Below, piece after piece: positions 9,796-19,306 of a stretch of DNA of 24,572 nucleotides. This stretch comes from Nymphaea colorata (Eukaryota; Streptophyta; Magnoliopsida; Nymphaeales; Nymphaeaceae). The notes beneath the pieces are model-generated. The model did not search any database. It was not told the DNA's origin and saw only the letters and a program-made list of their open reading frames with translations. Numbering within the stretch: the first letter of the stretch is position 1; each line of letters opens with the position of its first letter. A program made the position numbers and the translations under genes. The stretch spans positions 1 through 24,572 of the forward strand of contig NW_022204929.1 in assembly GCF_008831285.2 (NCBI RefSeq), given 5' to 3'.

Positions 9796-10087
9796 CGTAG
9801 GGGCAGAAGCCTTCCTGCAGGAACCCCCCGCACACCTTGGTCTTGTACTTGCAGTTGGCCTGGTGGTTCTTCTTGAGCTCCTGCAGTCCGTGCGCGAACT
9901 TGCAGCGCTTCTCGTAGGGACAATAGCCGTTTTCCACAAACTTTTTGCACAGCTGCGACTTCTCCTTGTGCGAGGGCTGCGGGGGGCGCTCGCGCGGAGA
10001 TTCCTCGGTGGATAGGGAGTGGCTGATGGGCTTGGTGGCTTCGAACAGGGGCGGCACGACGGTTGAGAGGGTGGAGATCTTGCGCAT
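9659..10087 (-). CDS. Tristetraprolin-like tandem CCCH zinc-finger protein
   Basis: 142 residues with two C-x8-C-x5-C-x3-H fingers (LCKKFVENGYCPYEKRCKFAH and the second starting VCGGFLQEGFCPYGNRC), separated by a linker containing KYKTKV. This layout is the tristetraprolin/ZFP36/TIS11 type, whose members bind AU-rich elements in mRNA 3' UTRs and promote decay. Here that role is inferred from family. The N-terminus is Ser/Pro-rich. The frame is open without introns or lesions and stops at TGA 9659-9661. The start is the ATG after an AT-rich stretch; in-frame codons upstream are low-complexity. Its 3' third is duplicated toward the MYB gene. Confidence 0.88.
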   Translation of the reverse strand: MRKISTLSTVVPPLFEATKPISHSLSTEESPRERPPQPSHKEKSQLCKKFVENGYCPYEKRCKFAHGLQELKKNHQANCKYKTKVCGGFLQEGFCPYGNRCNFIHPPSAPTPARARNLDPAMLSIRTEAATESRLLRLLERD

Positions 10088-10206
10088 GCTTTCTTCCTTG
10101 GATAACTATTATTAATAAAATTAATAATTTGTTCTTTTTGTAGCTGTGGAATAATGCCAGCCGACGCCAACTCAAAAACCGCCAAAGTACCAGTAACAAT
10201 ATCGGA

Positions 10207-10353
10207 TCAATCCATTCGCAAAGGATAATGATATGAATCCGAGCCAACTATGTCGAATACCCTTGGTGCCGATCTTAGTGGATGGATATTGTATGATTTT
10301 GTTTGATTTTTTGATGATTCGGCAGTGATAGTCTTGATGTTTATTGATGGCAT
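10207..10353 (-). CDS. Small hypothetical protein, 48 aa
   Basis: An ATG-to-TGA frame of 49 codons (MPSINIKTITAESSKNQTKS ...) lies 20 bp downstream of the next minus-strand gene and about 120 bp upstream of the CCCH start. It uses no TAA/TAG. It has no recognisable domain. It could equally be chance, since a TGA-only code makes short open frames common. Confidence 0.3.
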   Translation of the reverse strand: MPSINIKTITAESSKNQTKSYNIHPLRSAPRVFDIVGSDSYHYPLRMD

Positions 10354-10373
10354 TCCTTAAGAATTAAAAATGA

Positions 10374-10651
10374 TCACTTCTTACTGTACTTCATTTCGAT
10401 GCGGAACAAGTCTTTATCTCCCTCGTAATCTATGCTTGAGTATGCCATGTTCCGATCTCTGCATTTGACGAAGTCAGCGAGGGGGATGATGAATCTTGCC
10501 TGGGTGCTATTGCTCTGGAAGGCCACTCTCTTCCCAGGTTTAACTCGTAGTTGGCCAGCACATCCTGGATGGGTTTCACCTGTTCGGAGGAGCTCAGCTC
10601 GAAGGTTTCCACCTTATCACCCTACATCAACTAATTATTATTTCCATTCAT
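10374..10651 (-). CDS. Small conserved-looking protein, 92 aa, unknown
   Basis: Starts MNGNNNQLMQGDKVETFEL, with two in-frame TAG codons read as Gln, and ends KYSKK at TGA 10374-10376. The middle (QDVLANYELKPGKRVAFQSN, then FIIPLADFVKCRDRN) has the alternating pattern of a folded beta-rich domain, but I do not recognise it. One base is missing at the TTT 10539-10541 (plus strand); adding it joins both halves into one reading frame. It is separated by 179 bp from a divergent plus-strand gene. I assign no function. Confidence 0.6.
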
Positions 10652-10830
10652 TTAAATCCAATCCCAAAAGAGCCTGCGACAGCCGCCTGGACAAGGATTT
10701 GGGGTAAGGAACGATGATATTTTGTAATAATGTGATCTTCTATAAATTAGCCAATAGTTGACCATCGATAGATTCACACAAAAACTGCTTTCTTTTTGTA
10801 GATTGGTAAGCAGCTAAACTAGCAAGCACC
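10652..10830. promoter_or_regulatory. Divergent intergenic region
   Basis: 179 bp between divergent start codons. It presumably carries both promoters. AT-rich toward the right half; no identifiable motif. Confidence 0.4.
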
Positions 10831-12533
10831 ATGAAGCCTCATTTCTTAACAAGTTCAGCCAACAAGCGCAATACTTCCACATCCGCCTCGGGGTACAGCA
10901 CAGGCGTCAGCAATCCCCCCAACTCTCTATTCAAATCGAGAGTAAGTCAGCAGCAGCAATCAAACAGCGAAACTGATAATACAGCTGGACAGTCGACTAT
11001 TTGTCAAGCTTGGCAAAAGATTATCAACCAATATAGAAAAAGGCCGAAGGATTAGGAGCCTGAAACATAAAATGTTGAAGAACCGGCTGAAGAACACCTT
11101 GAAGAGTTCTCGATCGTAATGCCCTATCGAAAGCTTGAAAATAGGTTGGCTACTTAGAAACCTCCAAGGAAAAGAAATAGGCAAAAGATTTCAAGAAGAC
11201 TGCCAAAAAGCCAATATGGAATCAAGCCAATTCAAAAAGTTCTAAAATGCAATCTCAAAAAGAAAAAAACATAGAAAAATACAATAGTAAGTGGCTTGAA
11301 GATGATAAGACTATCTTGCATTAATCATATAACTTTTCTAAGGATGATCAGATTACAATAAAAGATTAGCCAAGAGCAAAAGAAAGAAAAGCAAGGATCA
11401 GTTCAGTGGTTGGCGCAGGCTCATTTCATAATCAACCTAGCTGGATCGTAAATTCCATAATAAAGATATGCAAGTAAGATGAAGGCAAATAAACCCTCTT
11501 TCAAAAGCTCCAAAAAGAGTAAACATCTTGAATAGCAAAATGTTTAAGCGAATAATACGTTTGAATAGGCTTTCCTATAAGATGCTGATGATCTCTAGCA
11601 ATGGTAAGCTACGCATAGTCCTTAAAGAGCCCCAATTAACACTGAAAAGAAACAATCCCAGCTGAAGCCAAAGCTCAAGATACTTGATTTTCGCATAAGG
11701 CTAGAAGTATGTGAAGAATATGTCAATAGATAGCAAGAAAAAAAGCAGCAAAACAACCAACACCAAAAAATTGCAAATTAGGCAAAGCCGCTATTTCAAT
11801 AGTAAAAACCTAGCGAATAGGTATAAATCATTCCGAAATCTCAAGCAATATTGAACCAGTAAGCATCAAGAAACCAAGAAAAAGATGTTGAATTTGTCAA
11901 GACTAATCGAGTCTATCCATTTCAAACCGGAAAGGCCTCTCTTAAAGATCTAGTGGAATAAATATATTACAGAAACTTCATCAACGAGCAAATTTACAAA
12001 TAGTTTGCCCAAAATCACAATGCAGACACTATCCAGGACTTCCTGCAAAAATTTTATTCAGGAAAGCTGCACAACTTTGACTACTAAAAGAATAAAATCA
12101 CTCTGTTGGACCATCGAAGAATTTCCGAATTGCTGGTCAATTTATTCCCAGGGGAATACTATTTGGGTGACGTGTTTAATCCTAACTCATAAGCACAGGA
12201 CTTCCTGGGTAAGATGTACGTGATGGCTGGCGAGGACTATTATAAGCTTTGCCTAAAGATCGACAAGATAAGCAGGATTAAATGGTGGAACAAGATACTG
12301 CTAGCGCAGGAGGAGAGGCTTTCCAGCAGCTATAAGGAGAAAAAAGTGAATCAGAAACGCGCTGAAAGAGCAGACCTGGCTGTTAAGGAAGTCATCGAGT
12401 CATTTCTCTTCAAAAAAGCACAGTCGCGGAAACAAATAACAGTAACAATCTACCAACAGAAAAGGAAAAGGGTGAGAATTAAGCCAACCAAACGAGTAGG
12501 GAGTATGGGGGTAAAAGGCAAAAATTAACTTGA
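10831..12533 (+). CDS. Large Gln/Lys-rich protein, unknown function
   Basis: About 567 codons from ATG (MKPHFLTSSANKRNTSTSAS) to TGA at 12531-12533. The first 350 residues are polar and rich in Lys, Ser and Gln, probably disordered; about 28 Gln codons are TAA or TAG, the highest density in the window. The C-terminal 190 residues look folded and helical, e.g. LVEQIYYRNFINEQIYKQF, RRISELLVNLFPGEYYLG and FLGKMYVMAGEDYYKLCLK, ending in another polar tail. I recognise no family. Three frame changes are needed: one extra base around 11110-11150, one missing around 11470-11530, and one missing in the A run 12412-12417. Exact residues around the first two are therefore uncertain. It converges on the NAA60-like gene with a 42-bp gap. 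Confidence 0.65.
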
Positions 12534-12575
12534 TATAATTTTTTGTTGTGCATATACTATTACAATCTATCTTAA

Positions 12576-13289
12576 TCACTATGGCCATCCTTCATCTGTT
12601 TCCTTTCTTAGGATGACTCTCCTGAGCCATGGAACCCATCCTTCCCTCCTTTGCCCTCCATTGACAAAATATCCTAGCTTGAGGCCACTAAACTACTGAT
12701 TCATGATATGGTAATGTTCTTCTAAAGATTCCAGCAATACGAATCCGTTCTTTCTGTAGAAATTGATTGCTCTTTTATTGTAGGCCACCACATGCAAGGA
12801 AACGATCTGAATGTTTTGGTGTGCCATCGCGTAGCGGATGATCTCATCGAATAGTCTCTTCGCGAGACCTTTGCTCCTCATTTAGTCTATTACTCCTAAG
12901 GTCATGATATAGATCGCATTATCCTTCCAACCCATCATGCGACTCAGCCAATTGTCGACCAAATGATCAGTTTCTGATGTTACTTAGAATACCAGCGCTC
13001 CAACTATGGTCCTTTGGGGATTTTGTTTGGGATCAGGCGTGAGCAGTACTTAAGCAACGTAGCACTCGGCTGTTCCTTGGAGGATTTTTAGATAAAATTG
13101 GTCACTATAATTGAGCGGAAACCACTCTTTTTGTAAAAGTTTGAGCTGTTAAATATCACTCACTTCGTACTTCCTTATTGTTGCCTAGGGAAATGGATTG
13201 TTCTGAAGATGCTTTTGAAGCAGTTCGTGAACGTTGCTATGCGTTAATGGCGCCTTTCCTGGCGGGAAGGCTGACGATAGTAGCTGCAT
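12576..13289 (-). CDS. NAA60: GNAT N-alpha-acetyltransferase, NAA60 (NatF)-like
   Basis: 237 residues, close to the 242 of human NAA60. NAA60 acetylates the N-termini of membrane proteins at the Golgi. Seen here: the N-terminal motif KEWFPLNYSDQFY, beta-strand 4 IYIMTLGVID, the acetyl-CoA loop RSKGLA (R-x-x-G-x-A), then SLHVVAYNKRAINFYRKNGF, the GNAT beta5-alpha4 block, and a C-terminal GYFVNGG that corresponds to the family's YINGG. One continuous frame, no introns, with several TAA/TAG = Gln codons and stop TGA at 12576-12578. The start MQLLSSAFPPGK is the only ATG in a sensible position. Family assignment is firm; NAA60 rather than NAA50 rests on the N- and C-terminal motifs. Confidence 0.85.
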
Positions 13290-13328
13290 CGGCAATAACA
13301 AGCTTATATAAAAACAATATTATCCTTA

Positions 13329-13997
13329 TCATTTGTATTATTAAAATGCGTATTATTGGTAGTCCACTCCGTTTTCCCAGGGATCTACTGCATCTATATT
13401 CTATTATCTTTTCGGTTTTTTCTATCTGAAGCTTAAAGTTGGAAGTCCCAAGCTGAAATGCCTCCTATGGTGATGCTTTTACTGGTCCTTTATCTACTTT
13501 ATCATTTATACCAAGTGCTCAATATCGGTGGTCTGAGTGCTTGGCGTCTGCTGGACTAAATTGGTCTTAAATTGGATAGGCTAAATCTTCCTCAGGACTA
13601 AAACTTTGGAGTTTCCTTGAGGGATAGAGGGAAGAGAGGACAGGTCGCAGCCAATGGTTCCATCTGTCTGCTTGGAGTGGTTGACTGAGTCGATTTTTTT
13701 CTTCTCTCTCTTGCGTTGTCTTTTCAGTTTGTCAATGTAGTTCCTCATAAAACTACTACAGGTGTGTTGCATAGCTTCTGCGGTTGTCTTATCGGGGCTT
13801 TCGGAAATCAATAATCTGTTTGGATTTTAGGGTGATAGGGATCTTTCTTGTTAGTTTCCACTTCGATGAGATTGGGAATATTCGTGATAAATGTTTCTGA
13901 TAGTTAAAGGCTTGCTTCGGAAGCTGATTTTTGTTTTATTAAAAGTTTTGGAAAACTTGTCGAGGGTGGGTTTGCTTTATTCTAGTATTTTTGACAT
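13329..13997 (-). CDS. Basic, probably disordered protein, unknown
   Basis: 222 residues in one uninterrupted frame from ATG (MSKILEQSKPTLDKFSKTFN) to TGA at 13329-13331. It is rich in Lys, Arg, Gln, Ser and His, with a run KLKRQRKREKKK near residue 110 that could act as a nuclear-localisation or nucleic-acid-binding patch. More than ten Gln codons are TAA/TAG. No conserved domain is recognised. It sits 39 bp upstream of the NAA60-like gene on the same strand and shares a 307-bp divergent region with the plus-strand gene at 14305. Confidence 0.6.
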
Positions 13998-14304
13998 AAT
14001 GACTCGCGAAATAAAAATAAATTATTTCACATTTTAAATCACGGTGAGGCAGATGATACAATCGTTAAACTTCGTGATTGGTGGGATTGCATTTTGGTAA
14101 AAAAGATTGATAATTAATGCACAAAAAAAGCTCACGGTTCATCTAGTCATCAATCCCAATCTATCTTTTGATGAAATTCCTTGAATGGCTTAGAATATGC
14201 TCACTTTTTTGTTTTTTTTTCTTGCTATTTGTTGAAATGATGATTAAAAATCAATAGAAGCGGCAGAGCGGAAGTGCAGTCGATTTGACTTCAATATTAT
14301 AATA
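13998..14304. promoter_or_regulatory. Divergent intergenic region, 307 bp
   Basis: AT-rich, with poly-T and poly-A runs and no coding character. It separates two divergent start codons and must contain both promoters. I can name no motif. Confidence 0.45.
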
Positions 14305-14711
14305 ATGTCGAGGGACGAAGGCAAGCTCACCTTTGAAGAAGAGGTCAACCAGATCTTCAGATCAGTCTATCAACGGCCCATCACGATTAAACCAAAGGTA
14401 GCCACCTTCTCCATTCAGACTTACCTCCATGTTCGAGAATTCATGAAGAACAATGTGAAAGAAATCATCTACGATTCGCTAAAAAGAGCGGTCAGGAGAG
14501 ACGCCAGCCTTGGCACGCTTGAAGCGGGTGACATGCTGTGGGCCATCGAGCGTAAAATGATAAAGATGTAGGCAGGGGAGAGAAGCACAAGATGAAGATC
14601 GGAAAATCTTTGGTGACCCTAGGCAACTTCAGCGATTTCGGCGGGGAGAAAAAGATGATGGTAAACTACGACGAGGACGGAGACCAGCTGGACGACGACA
14701 ACTAAAAATGA
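14305..14711 (+). CDS. Small protein, possible histone fold
   Basis: 135 residues after adding one base at GGGG 14575-14578. It starts MSRDEGKLTFEEEVNQIFRS, then has three predicted helices (SIQTYLHVREFMKNNVKEII, SLKRAVRRDAS, then LEAGDMLWAIERKM) whose spacing resembles a histone fold such as TAF or NF-Y subunits; this is a weak structural guess. The tail is acidic, ending DEDGDQLDDDNQK before TGA 14709-14711. Frame and codon use support a real gene. It converges on a possible tiny minus-strand gene. Confidence 0.55.
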
Positions 14712-14768
14712 TGGATAGTGTTTTATTGATAGTCCTACTCATTATGCCAAGAACTGGTCTCGCTTTCA

Positions 14769-14972
14769 TCACGGATAATGTCCAACCATCCCCTTCTAAT
14801 GGCTGGATGTTGCATCTATATTTTTCTGGACTTTACTAACATTTCGAAATTCAGTATTAATCTGCAGCCTACCAAAAGGCAGTTATTTCGAATTCTTTCT
14901 TACTGGCGAATAAACTATGCTTTGTATTTTTCGCACTCTTCTCATTTTCGGGAGATCTGTAGCCATTGCCAT
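14769..14972 (-). CDS. Tiny basic protein, 67 aa, tentative
   Basis: An ATG-to-TGA frame (MAMATDLPKMRRVRKIQSIV ... QKGMVGHYP) with two Gln codons written TAA/TAG. It is strongly basic, with no recognised domain. Other frames here are also open on both strands, including a plus-strand frame at 14778-15083 and another minus-str frame that does not terminate locally. I prefer this one because it starts and stops cleanly between its neighbours. Confidence 0.35.
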
Positions 14973-15088
14973 TCTTTCGGCAAACAGACAAAGTTTTTAT
15001 ATGCAAAAATATGTACCTGCTCTCTTTGGAATCTGTCTATCAGATTCTAATGTTTCTCATTTGACCGGCTTCCAATCTTAAAAAACGA
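14973..15088. promoter_or_regulatory. Possible divergent promoter between two tiny ORFs
   Basis: 116 bp between two tentative divergent starts. It could equally be part of a longer frame on either strand. Nothing specific is seen. Confidence 0.25.
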
Positions 15089-15267
15089 ATGACCGGACCT
15101 AAGATTGCGAGTTTTAACAGACCCAGTTTCTATTTAGAGGAAACGGTATAATGAGTTTAGAAAATATTCTATGTGACTCCGAAATAAAAGTAATATCTTT
15201 TGGAAAAAATGTCGATGAGATGGACGGAGCCCTTGAAGAGGAAGAGAATGCGGGTGGGAAAAGATGA
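15089..15267 (+). CDS. Tiny acidic protein, 59 aa, tentative
   Basis: With one A added at 15141-15143 the frame runs MTGPKIASFNRPSFYLEE - NGIMSLENILCDSEIKVI - SFGKNVDEMDGALEEEE to TGA at 15265-15267. An in-frame TGA lies just upstream of the ATG. The acidic C-terminus argues that this strand is the coding one. The stop is in the same frame as, and only 39 nt before, the phosphodiesterase ATG, so it could also be an upstream ORF or an N-terminal extension. Confidence 0.4.
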
Positions 15268-15306
15268 CTAGTGTTCTCATATTTCCCCATTTATATCTTT
15301 TTCTTC

Positions 15307-16586
15307 ATGGAATATTATAATATTAATCTATAGGATAAACCGGCATAGAAGATGCTTTAAAATTTTACCAAGTCAAAGTCCACACGCGCCGGATGGCTGC
15401 AGCAAGGCGGCACTCCCTTTCTCGACCTCGCGAAAATTTAAAATACTTATTATAAAAAATACAGCAAGAGCGAGGAGGAGGAGGAAAGCAAAAAAATGCA
15501 AATGACCACCATTGACCTCTTCCTCTGGAAGGCACAACAAAAACATTAATAAATATAGACCACTTTCCAACTGATCACCCTGCCCGAAAAGTGCACGCCT
15601 GCATCGCAAGTCACCCTCGAGCACTTACAGGGACTCAGTTTCCCTGTCCTCAAGTACCAGGTCAAGGATCTCGTCGAGTTCAGCATCAAGATCCTCAGAA
15701 CCACCCAATTTTGCAATTTAAATTTTACTGAAAGGGTCACCAAACGACTCTTCACGCTCCTTGCGAAAAATTATAATTCAGTCGCCTACCACAACTACTC
15801 ACACGCCTTCTACTTCACCATGGTATAAATTTGGCTATTAAGTTGGTCTACCAATGCTTTTCGCGGGAATTTACGCTGAGGCACATCTGTACTGACTAGG
15901 AATATTTCTACATCCTGGTGGCTGGGTTTTGCCACGATATCAACCACAGTATATTCACCGGCTATTTAGATGGCTCGACCAACGCATTCGAGGTCAAGAT
16001 TAAGTCGCAGCTTGCCAAGTAGGTTAAAAATGAATCGGTGCTCGAGAACATGCATATCCGCCATCTTTGGAAAATCCTGGAGGAAAATCCAGACCTCAAT
16101 TTTATCACTCCTGCGAAGGACAAGGCCAGAGCTAAGGAAATAGTCACCAGGCTGATCCTTAGCACGGATATGGCATTCCATAGTAAAAACCTAGAGAAAT
16201 TCAAGCAGCTGAGAAAGCAGCCTTACTTTGATATCAAGAAAAACAGCGAACACAAATGGATTGCCATTGAGCAGGTCTTCCATGCATGCGATATCGGCAA
16301 TCCCTGTACTGACTACACCAACTACATCGCTTGGGGAGCGCTGCTTAGTCACTAATTTTCGTAAGTTTTCAGACAAGAAAAAAAGTTAAATTTATAGTTG
16401 ACGAAATGCCTCGAGATGACCAGCGTATAGAGCGTATATAAGGACCAGATTTGGTTCATAAACTGCTTGGTGCAGCCGATCTGGAGGTAGTTGGGCGAGC
16501 TTTTCCCCTCATTGACCGTGATGACGAACAACATCGATAGCAACTTGAGGCGGGTGAAGGAGGAGCTGGAGAAGTTAAAGAGTTGA
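15307..16586 (+). CDS. 3',5'-cyclic nucleotide phosphodiesterase
   Basis: A class I PDE catalytic domain hydrolysing cAMP and/or cGMP, 419 residues. The metal-binding signatures are all visible: YHNYSHAF (family YHNxxHA), then CHDINH (family GHDxDH, with Cys for the first Gly), then HACDIGNP (family HxxDxxNP). Also recognisable are SVLENMHI, ILSTDMAFH and the C-terminal QIWFINCLVQPIW helix. It has no visible regulatory GAF domain or membrane segment, so it is small for a PDE. One 20-nt intron lies just after the first histidine motif. TAA/TAG = Gln many times; stop TGA 16584-16586; no frame lesions. The start is ATG 15307 (MEYYNINLQ); ATG 15352 is an alternative. Confidence 0.9.
15823..15842 (+). 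other. Intron, 20 nt (phosphodiesterase)
   Basis: Begins GTA, ends AAG, with A at position 15. Splicing joins HAFYFTM to LVYQCFSREFTLRHICTD. Confidence 0.93.
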
Positions 16587-16661
16587 GCGAGGTTACTTCA
16601 TATATGTTTTTATTTGGTTAAGGCAAACATATCAAACCCAATATTATTCGCATTATTAAAT

Positions 16662-18642
16662 ATGACATAGGCAAAACAGCCAAAGCCTTTCCTCAAAAGA
16701 GGCACTCGCCAATTCCTTTCCAACGCAACCGTTCGATCCCTCAACCAAAAACCCAAGATAGTTGACTTCGGCGGAGACTAAAACTAGCTCGAGCCGAGGA
16801 CGCCCGTAACGAATACTTTTAAAAATGATAGTCAGGAGATCAAGGTGGAGATAAAGGTGAATAATAAACCGAAGATAAAGAAAGAGGCGGAGCCGAAAAA
16901 TAACAATTTGACTGCCAAATAGAATAAACATTTGAACCACGACAAAAGTAACAGTTAGAGCTTGCCTCAAAGCAAAAAGAAAAATACAGCACTCGATGAC
17001 TATATCATGCCCAAAGATAATAAAAGGGAAAGCTACGCTAAGGAAAAACCACCTGCGCCCGCCAAAGTTTCAGTCCATAGCTAGCCAAAAATATCAATGG
17101 TTGGCGCTTTAAAGCGACAAGAAGAAGTTCTGTCCGACCATTCTGACGAACAGGACGAAGTGGTTGAAGAAAAGAAAGTTTTTAAGCCCCCGATTGTCCC
17201 CTCCAGCTCCAAAAATCAAGTATCTACCAACTCGAATGCCAAAAAGAAGGTAATCAACATTGATTTGGAAGAACACGCATAAAAGATCAACTTTAACTCA
17301 GATTCAGACGACGAAGTTCCTCAAGCAAAGGGCAAAGCTGCTAAACCGCAAATCTTCCCCAAGCCTGTTGAGAAGAAGAGCAGATGGAACGAAGATGAAG
17401 AAATAGAGGAGAAGATAGTCGCTGAAGAGCCAAAGGGACCGTCTAAAATCTTACAGAAATTTTATAAAAATAAGCAGAAGTCCCAGCTAGCAGCAAGCCA
17501 AGCCTAGGAGAAAAGAAGCTAACAGTCGCGGATATTTCGAGAGAACTCAAATAGCAAATATTTAATGAGCTTTTGGCCTAAAAACACAGTGATTTCACTA
17601 AAAAGCTTGATTAGCTCCACAACTCAATTGTGAAATCTAAGAAGGAGCGGGAAACCTTGTAAGATGGAACCAAGCAGCTGGCAAAGGAAAGAGAAGAATT
17701 TGAGAAGGAGATGGAAAGGCGTCGCAAGTAATTCGAAGAAAAAGTTAATGCCTAGAATAGCAAGCTTACAAGGGAAAAAAGATACCTGAAAGACCAGCAA
17801 ACGAATGGGAAGGTCGATTGGCGAGTCAAAAATGAAGTGTAGGAACTGCGTGGAAAGCTGTAGCAATCTGAAAACGAAAAGAAGAAGATGAAAGCCAACT
17901 ACACTCAGTAAATCGACCGGTTGAAGAAAAAGCTGGAAGAGCAGGAGCAGGAGACTGAGGCTCTCAAGGGGCAGATTAGATGCATTGAGATGGATCGGAT
18001 CGAGCAAAAGACTAAAGCCAAGCAGGCATAGAAGAAGAATGAGGTTAAGCCTCAAAACGAAATAATTCGATACTGGCTGGACGCTCCGAGCCATTCCTAC
18101 GTCTCCAACTTCATCGAGGATAACTTCACTCTCATCAGTCTGGACCCAGAATACTACAACTACGAGAATCTTGAGTACTACATCTACTACAATACCAAAA
18201 AGGACGATATCTTCGACCTAGTCAGCGAATAAAAAGACGCCAACGGATCAAAGGTAAATTCCCTCTTACGAAGATCGCAAGAAAGTACAAGAACGGCAAG
18301 GAGGAGATCTAATACATCAGCAAGTTGGTGAAGTAGATCTTCCCGCCTCCGTTCAAATTCACGGTGGTGCACCACTTGAATGGTGATATAAAAATGATCC
18401 TGCCTTAGGGCATTCATGTCTACTTCGACAAGAAGAACCAAATCACCGAATGGAAGATCAATCCCGACAAGGTCATCTACAACTTTCATCGGCAGGGCCA
18501 GATCGAGATGAAGTACAGGAACCGTCGACTTGGCTAAATCCAAGAGTTCTATAAGGGCGATTTGCTGACCCGGACGGAGTGCGGGTAGACTGTGCGTTAC
18601 CGGCGAGGCGAGCGGGGGGATATAGTGCGTTTGGGCGGTTGA
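16662..18642 (+). CDS. Coiled-coil protein with G-box-like C-terminus, CPAP/SAS-4 candidate
   Basis: About 653 residues. The first 270 are polar and disordered (MTQAKQPKPFLKRGTRQFLS ...). Residues about 285-460 form a long charged coiled coil (e.g. KERETLQDGTKQLAKEREEF). The last 150 contain spaced NG-type turns and beta strands (YKNGKEEIQY, HHLNGDIKMILPQGIHVYF, then NFHRQGQIEMKYR), which resembles the TCP10/G-box of CPAP/SAS-4, the centriole-assembly scaffold that binds STIL/Ana2. That identification is a pattern judgement. One 20-nt intron sits at the start of the G-box-like part. One base is missing at AAAA 17511-17514. Many Gln codons are TAA/TAG; stop TGA 18640-18642. It begins 75 bp after the PDE gene on the same strand. 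Confidence 0.6.
18254..18273 (+). other. Intron, 20 nt (CPAP-like)
   Basis: Begins GTA, ends AAG, with A at position 15. Splicing joins KDANGSK to IARKYKNGKEEIQY. Confidence 0.93.
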
Positions 18643-18689
18643 TAGCAAGTGACTGTGGTGATGCATATAGATAAATAAATATTATTGAG

Positions 18690-19127
18690 ATGGATGCGCA
18701 CCAAATTTAACGACTGCCGGTGAAGATAATCCTAGCGGTGCTGATCATCCTCGAGATGTTCCTCATCGCCACCTGGTACAGCGTCAGTTTTGACAACTAC
18801 GTCACCGTCGTCATCATCCTCCTCCTCTTCCCCCTTGCCTTCTTCGGCTTCCACTATCTCAGGATCGCCTACCGAGAGATCCAGGACCTGCCGAGGTTCA
18901 GCAAGAACGCATACCGGAAATTGCCTTCGGAGGTGGGGGATGGAACTGCGGAGGAGGTGAGGAAACTTGTTGAGAGTCCTGCTTATAAGTAGTTCTAAAA
19001 GCGCAAGAAGCTGAAAGTTGAAGCGGAGTAGGAGGGGGAATCGCAATCACAAAGGGACAGTAGAGAAGAAGTGGAAAGGGTCTTGACGGAACTGGAAGAA
19101 AAATAGACTGAAATTTTCGTAGATTGA
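18690..19127 (+). CDS. Small integral membrane protein, two helices
   Basis: 145 residues in one frame from ATG (MDAHQIQRLPVK) to TGA 19125-19127. Two hydrophobic segments (about residues 12-30, IILAVLIILEMFLIATW, and 37-56, VTVVIILLLFPLAFFGF) are followed by a polar, highly charged tail of about 85 residues ending in a likely helical acidic stretch. No family is recognised. It lies 47 bp after the CPAP-like gene. Confidence 0.7.
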
Positions 19128-19306
19128 TCTATATCGTATTATTTGACGATTTCGACCAGCTTGGTTTATATTTAGCTTCAGTAGCAACCCTCCATCCCAC
19201 CAGAATAGGATATCATCTCACCGCATTTATCTATTTCATATAAAAATCAATACCGTAACGGTATGGCTATTAATAGGTGATATCGATCAAGCTTGGAGGA
19301 TGCAGC

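Noticed and set aside
9552-10247. Long minus-strand frame overlapping the CCCH gene
   Set aside because: Out of frame with the two zinc fingers and begins at a non-ATG codon; long chance frames are expected when only TGA stops.
10624-10642. 19-nt GTT...AAG candidate intron at the start of the 92-residue gene
   Set aside because: Wrong length and start; reading straight through gives a clean ATG start (MNGNNNQLMQGDK) with TAG as Gln.
11859-11878. A perfect 20-nt GTA...A15...AG intron match inside the unknown plus-strand gene
   Set aside because: The frame is open straight through it, and splicing leads at once to a TGA or requires entering from a frame that already contains TGA. Taken as a chance match in Lys/Gln-rich sequence.
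12420-12439. 20-nt GTC...CAG segment that would also restore the frame near the end of the unknown gene
   Set aside because: It lacks the GTA start and the A at position 15 shared by all other introns; a missing A in the adjacent A run explains the shift better.
14778-15083. Plus-strand open frame of about 100 codons, Phe/Cys/Tyr-rich
   Set aside because: Odd composition for this genome and antisense to a better-formed small basic frame; not supported as a gene.
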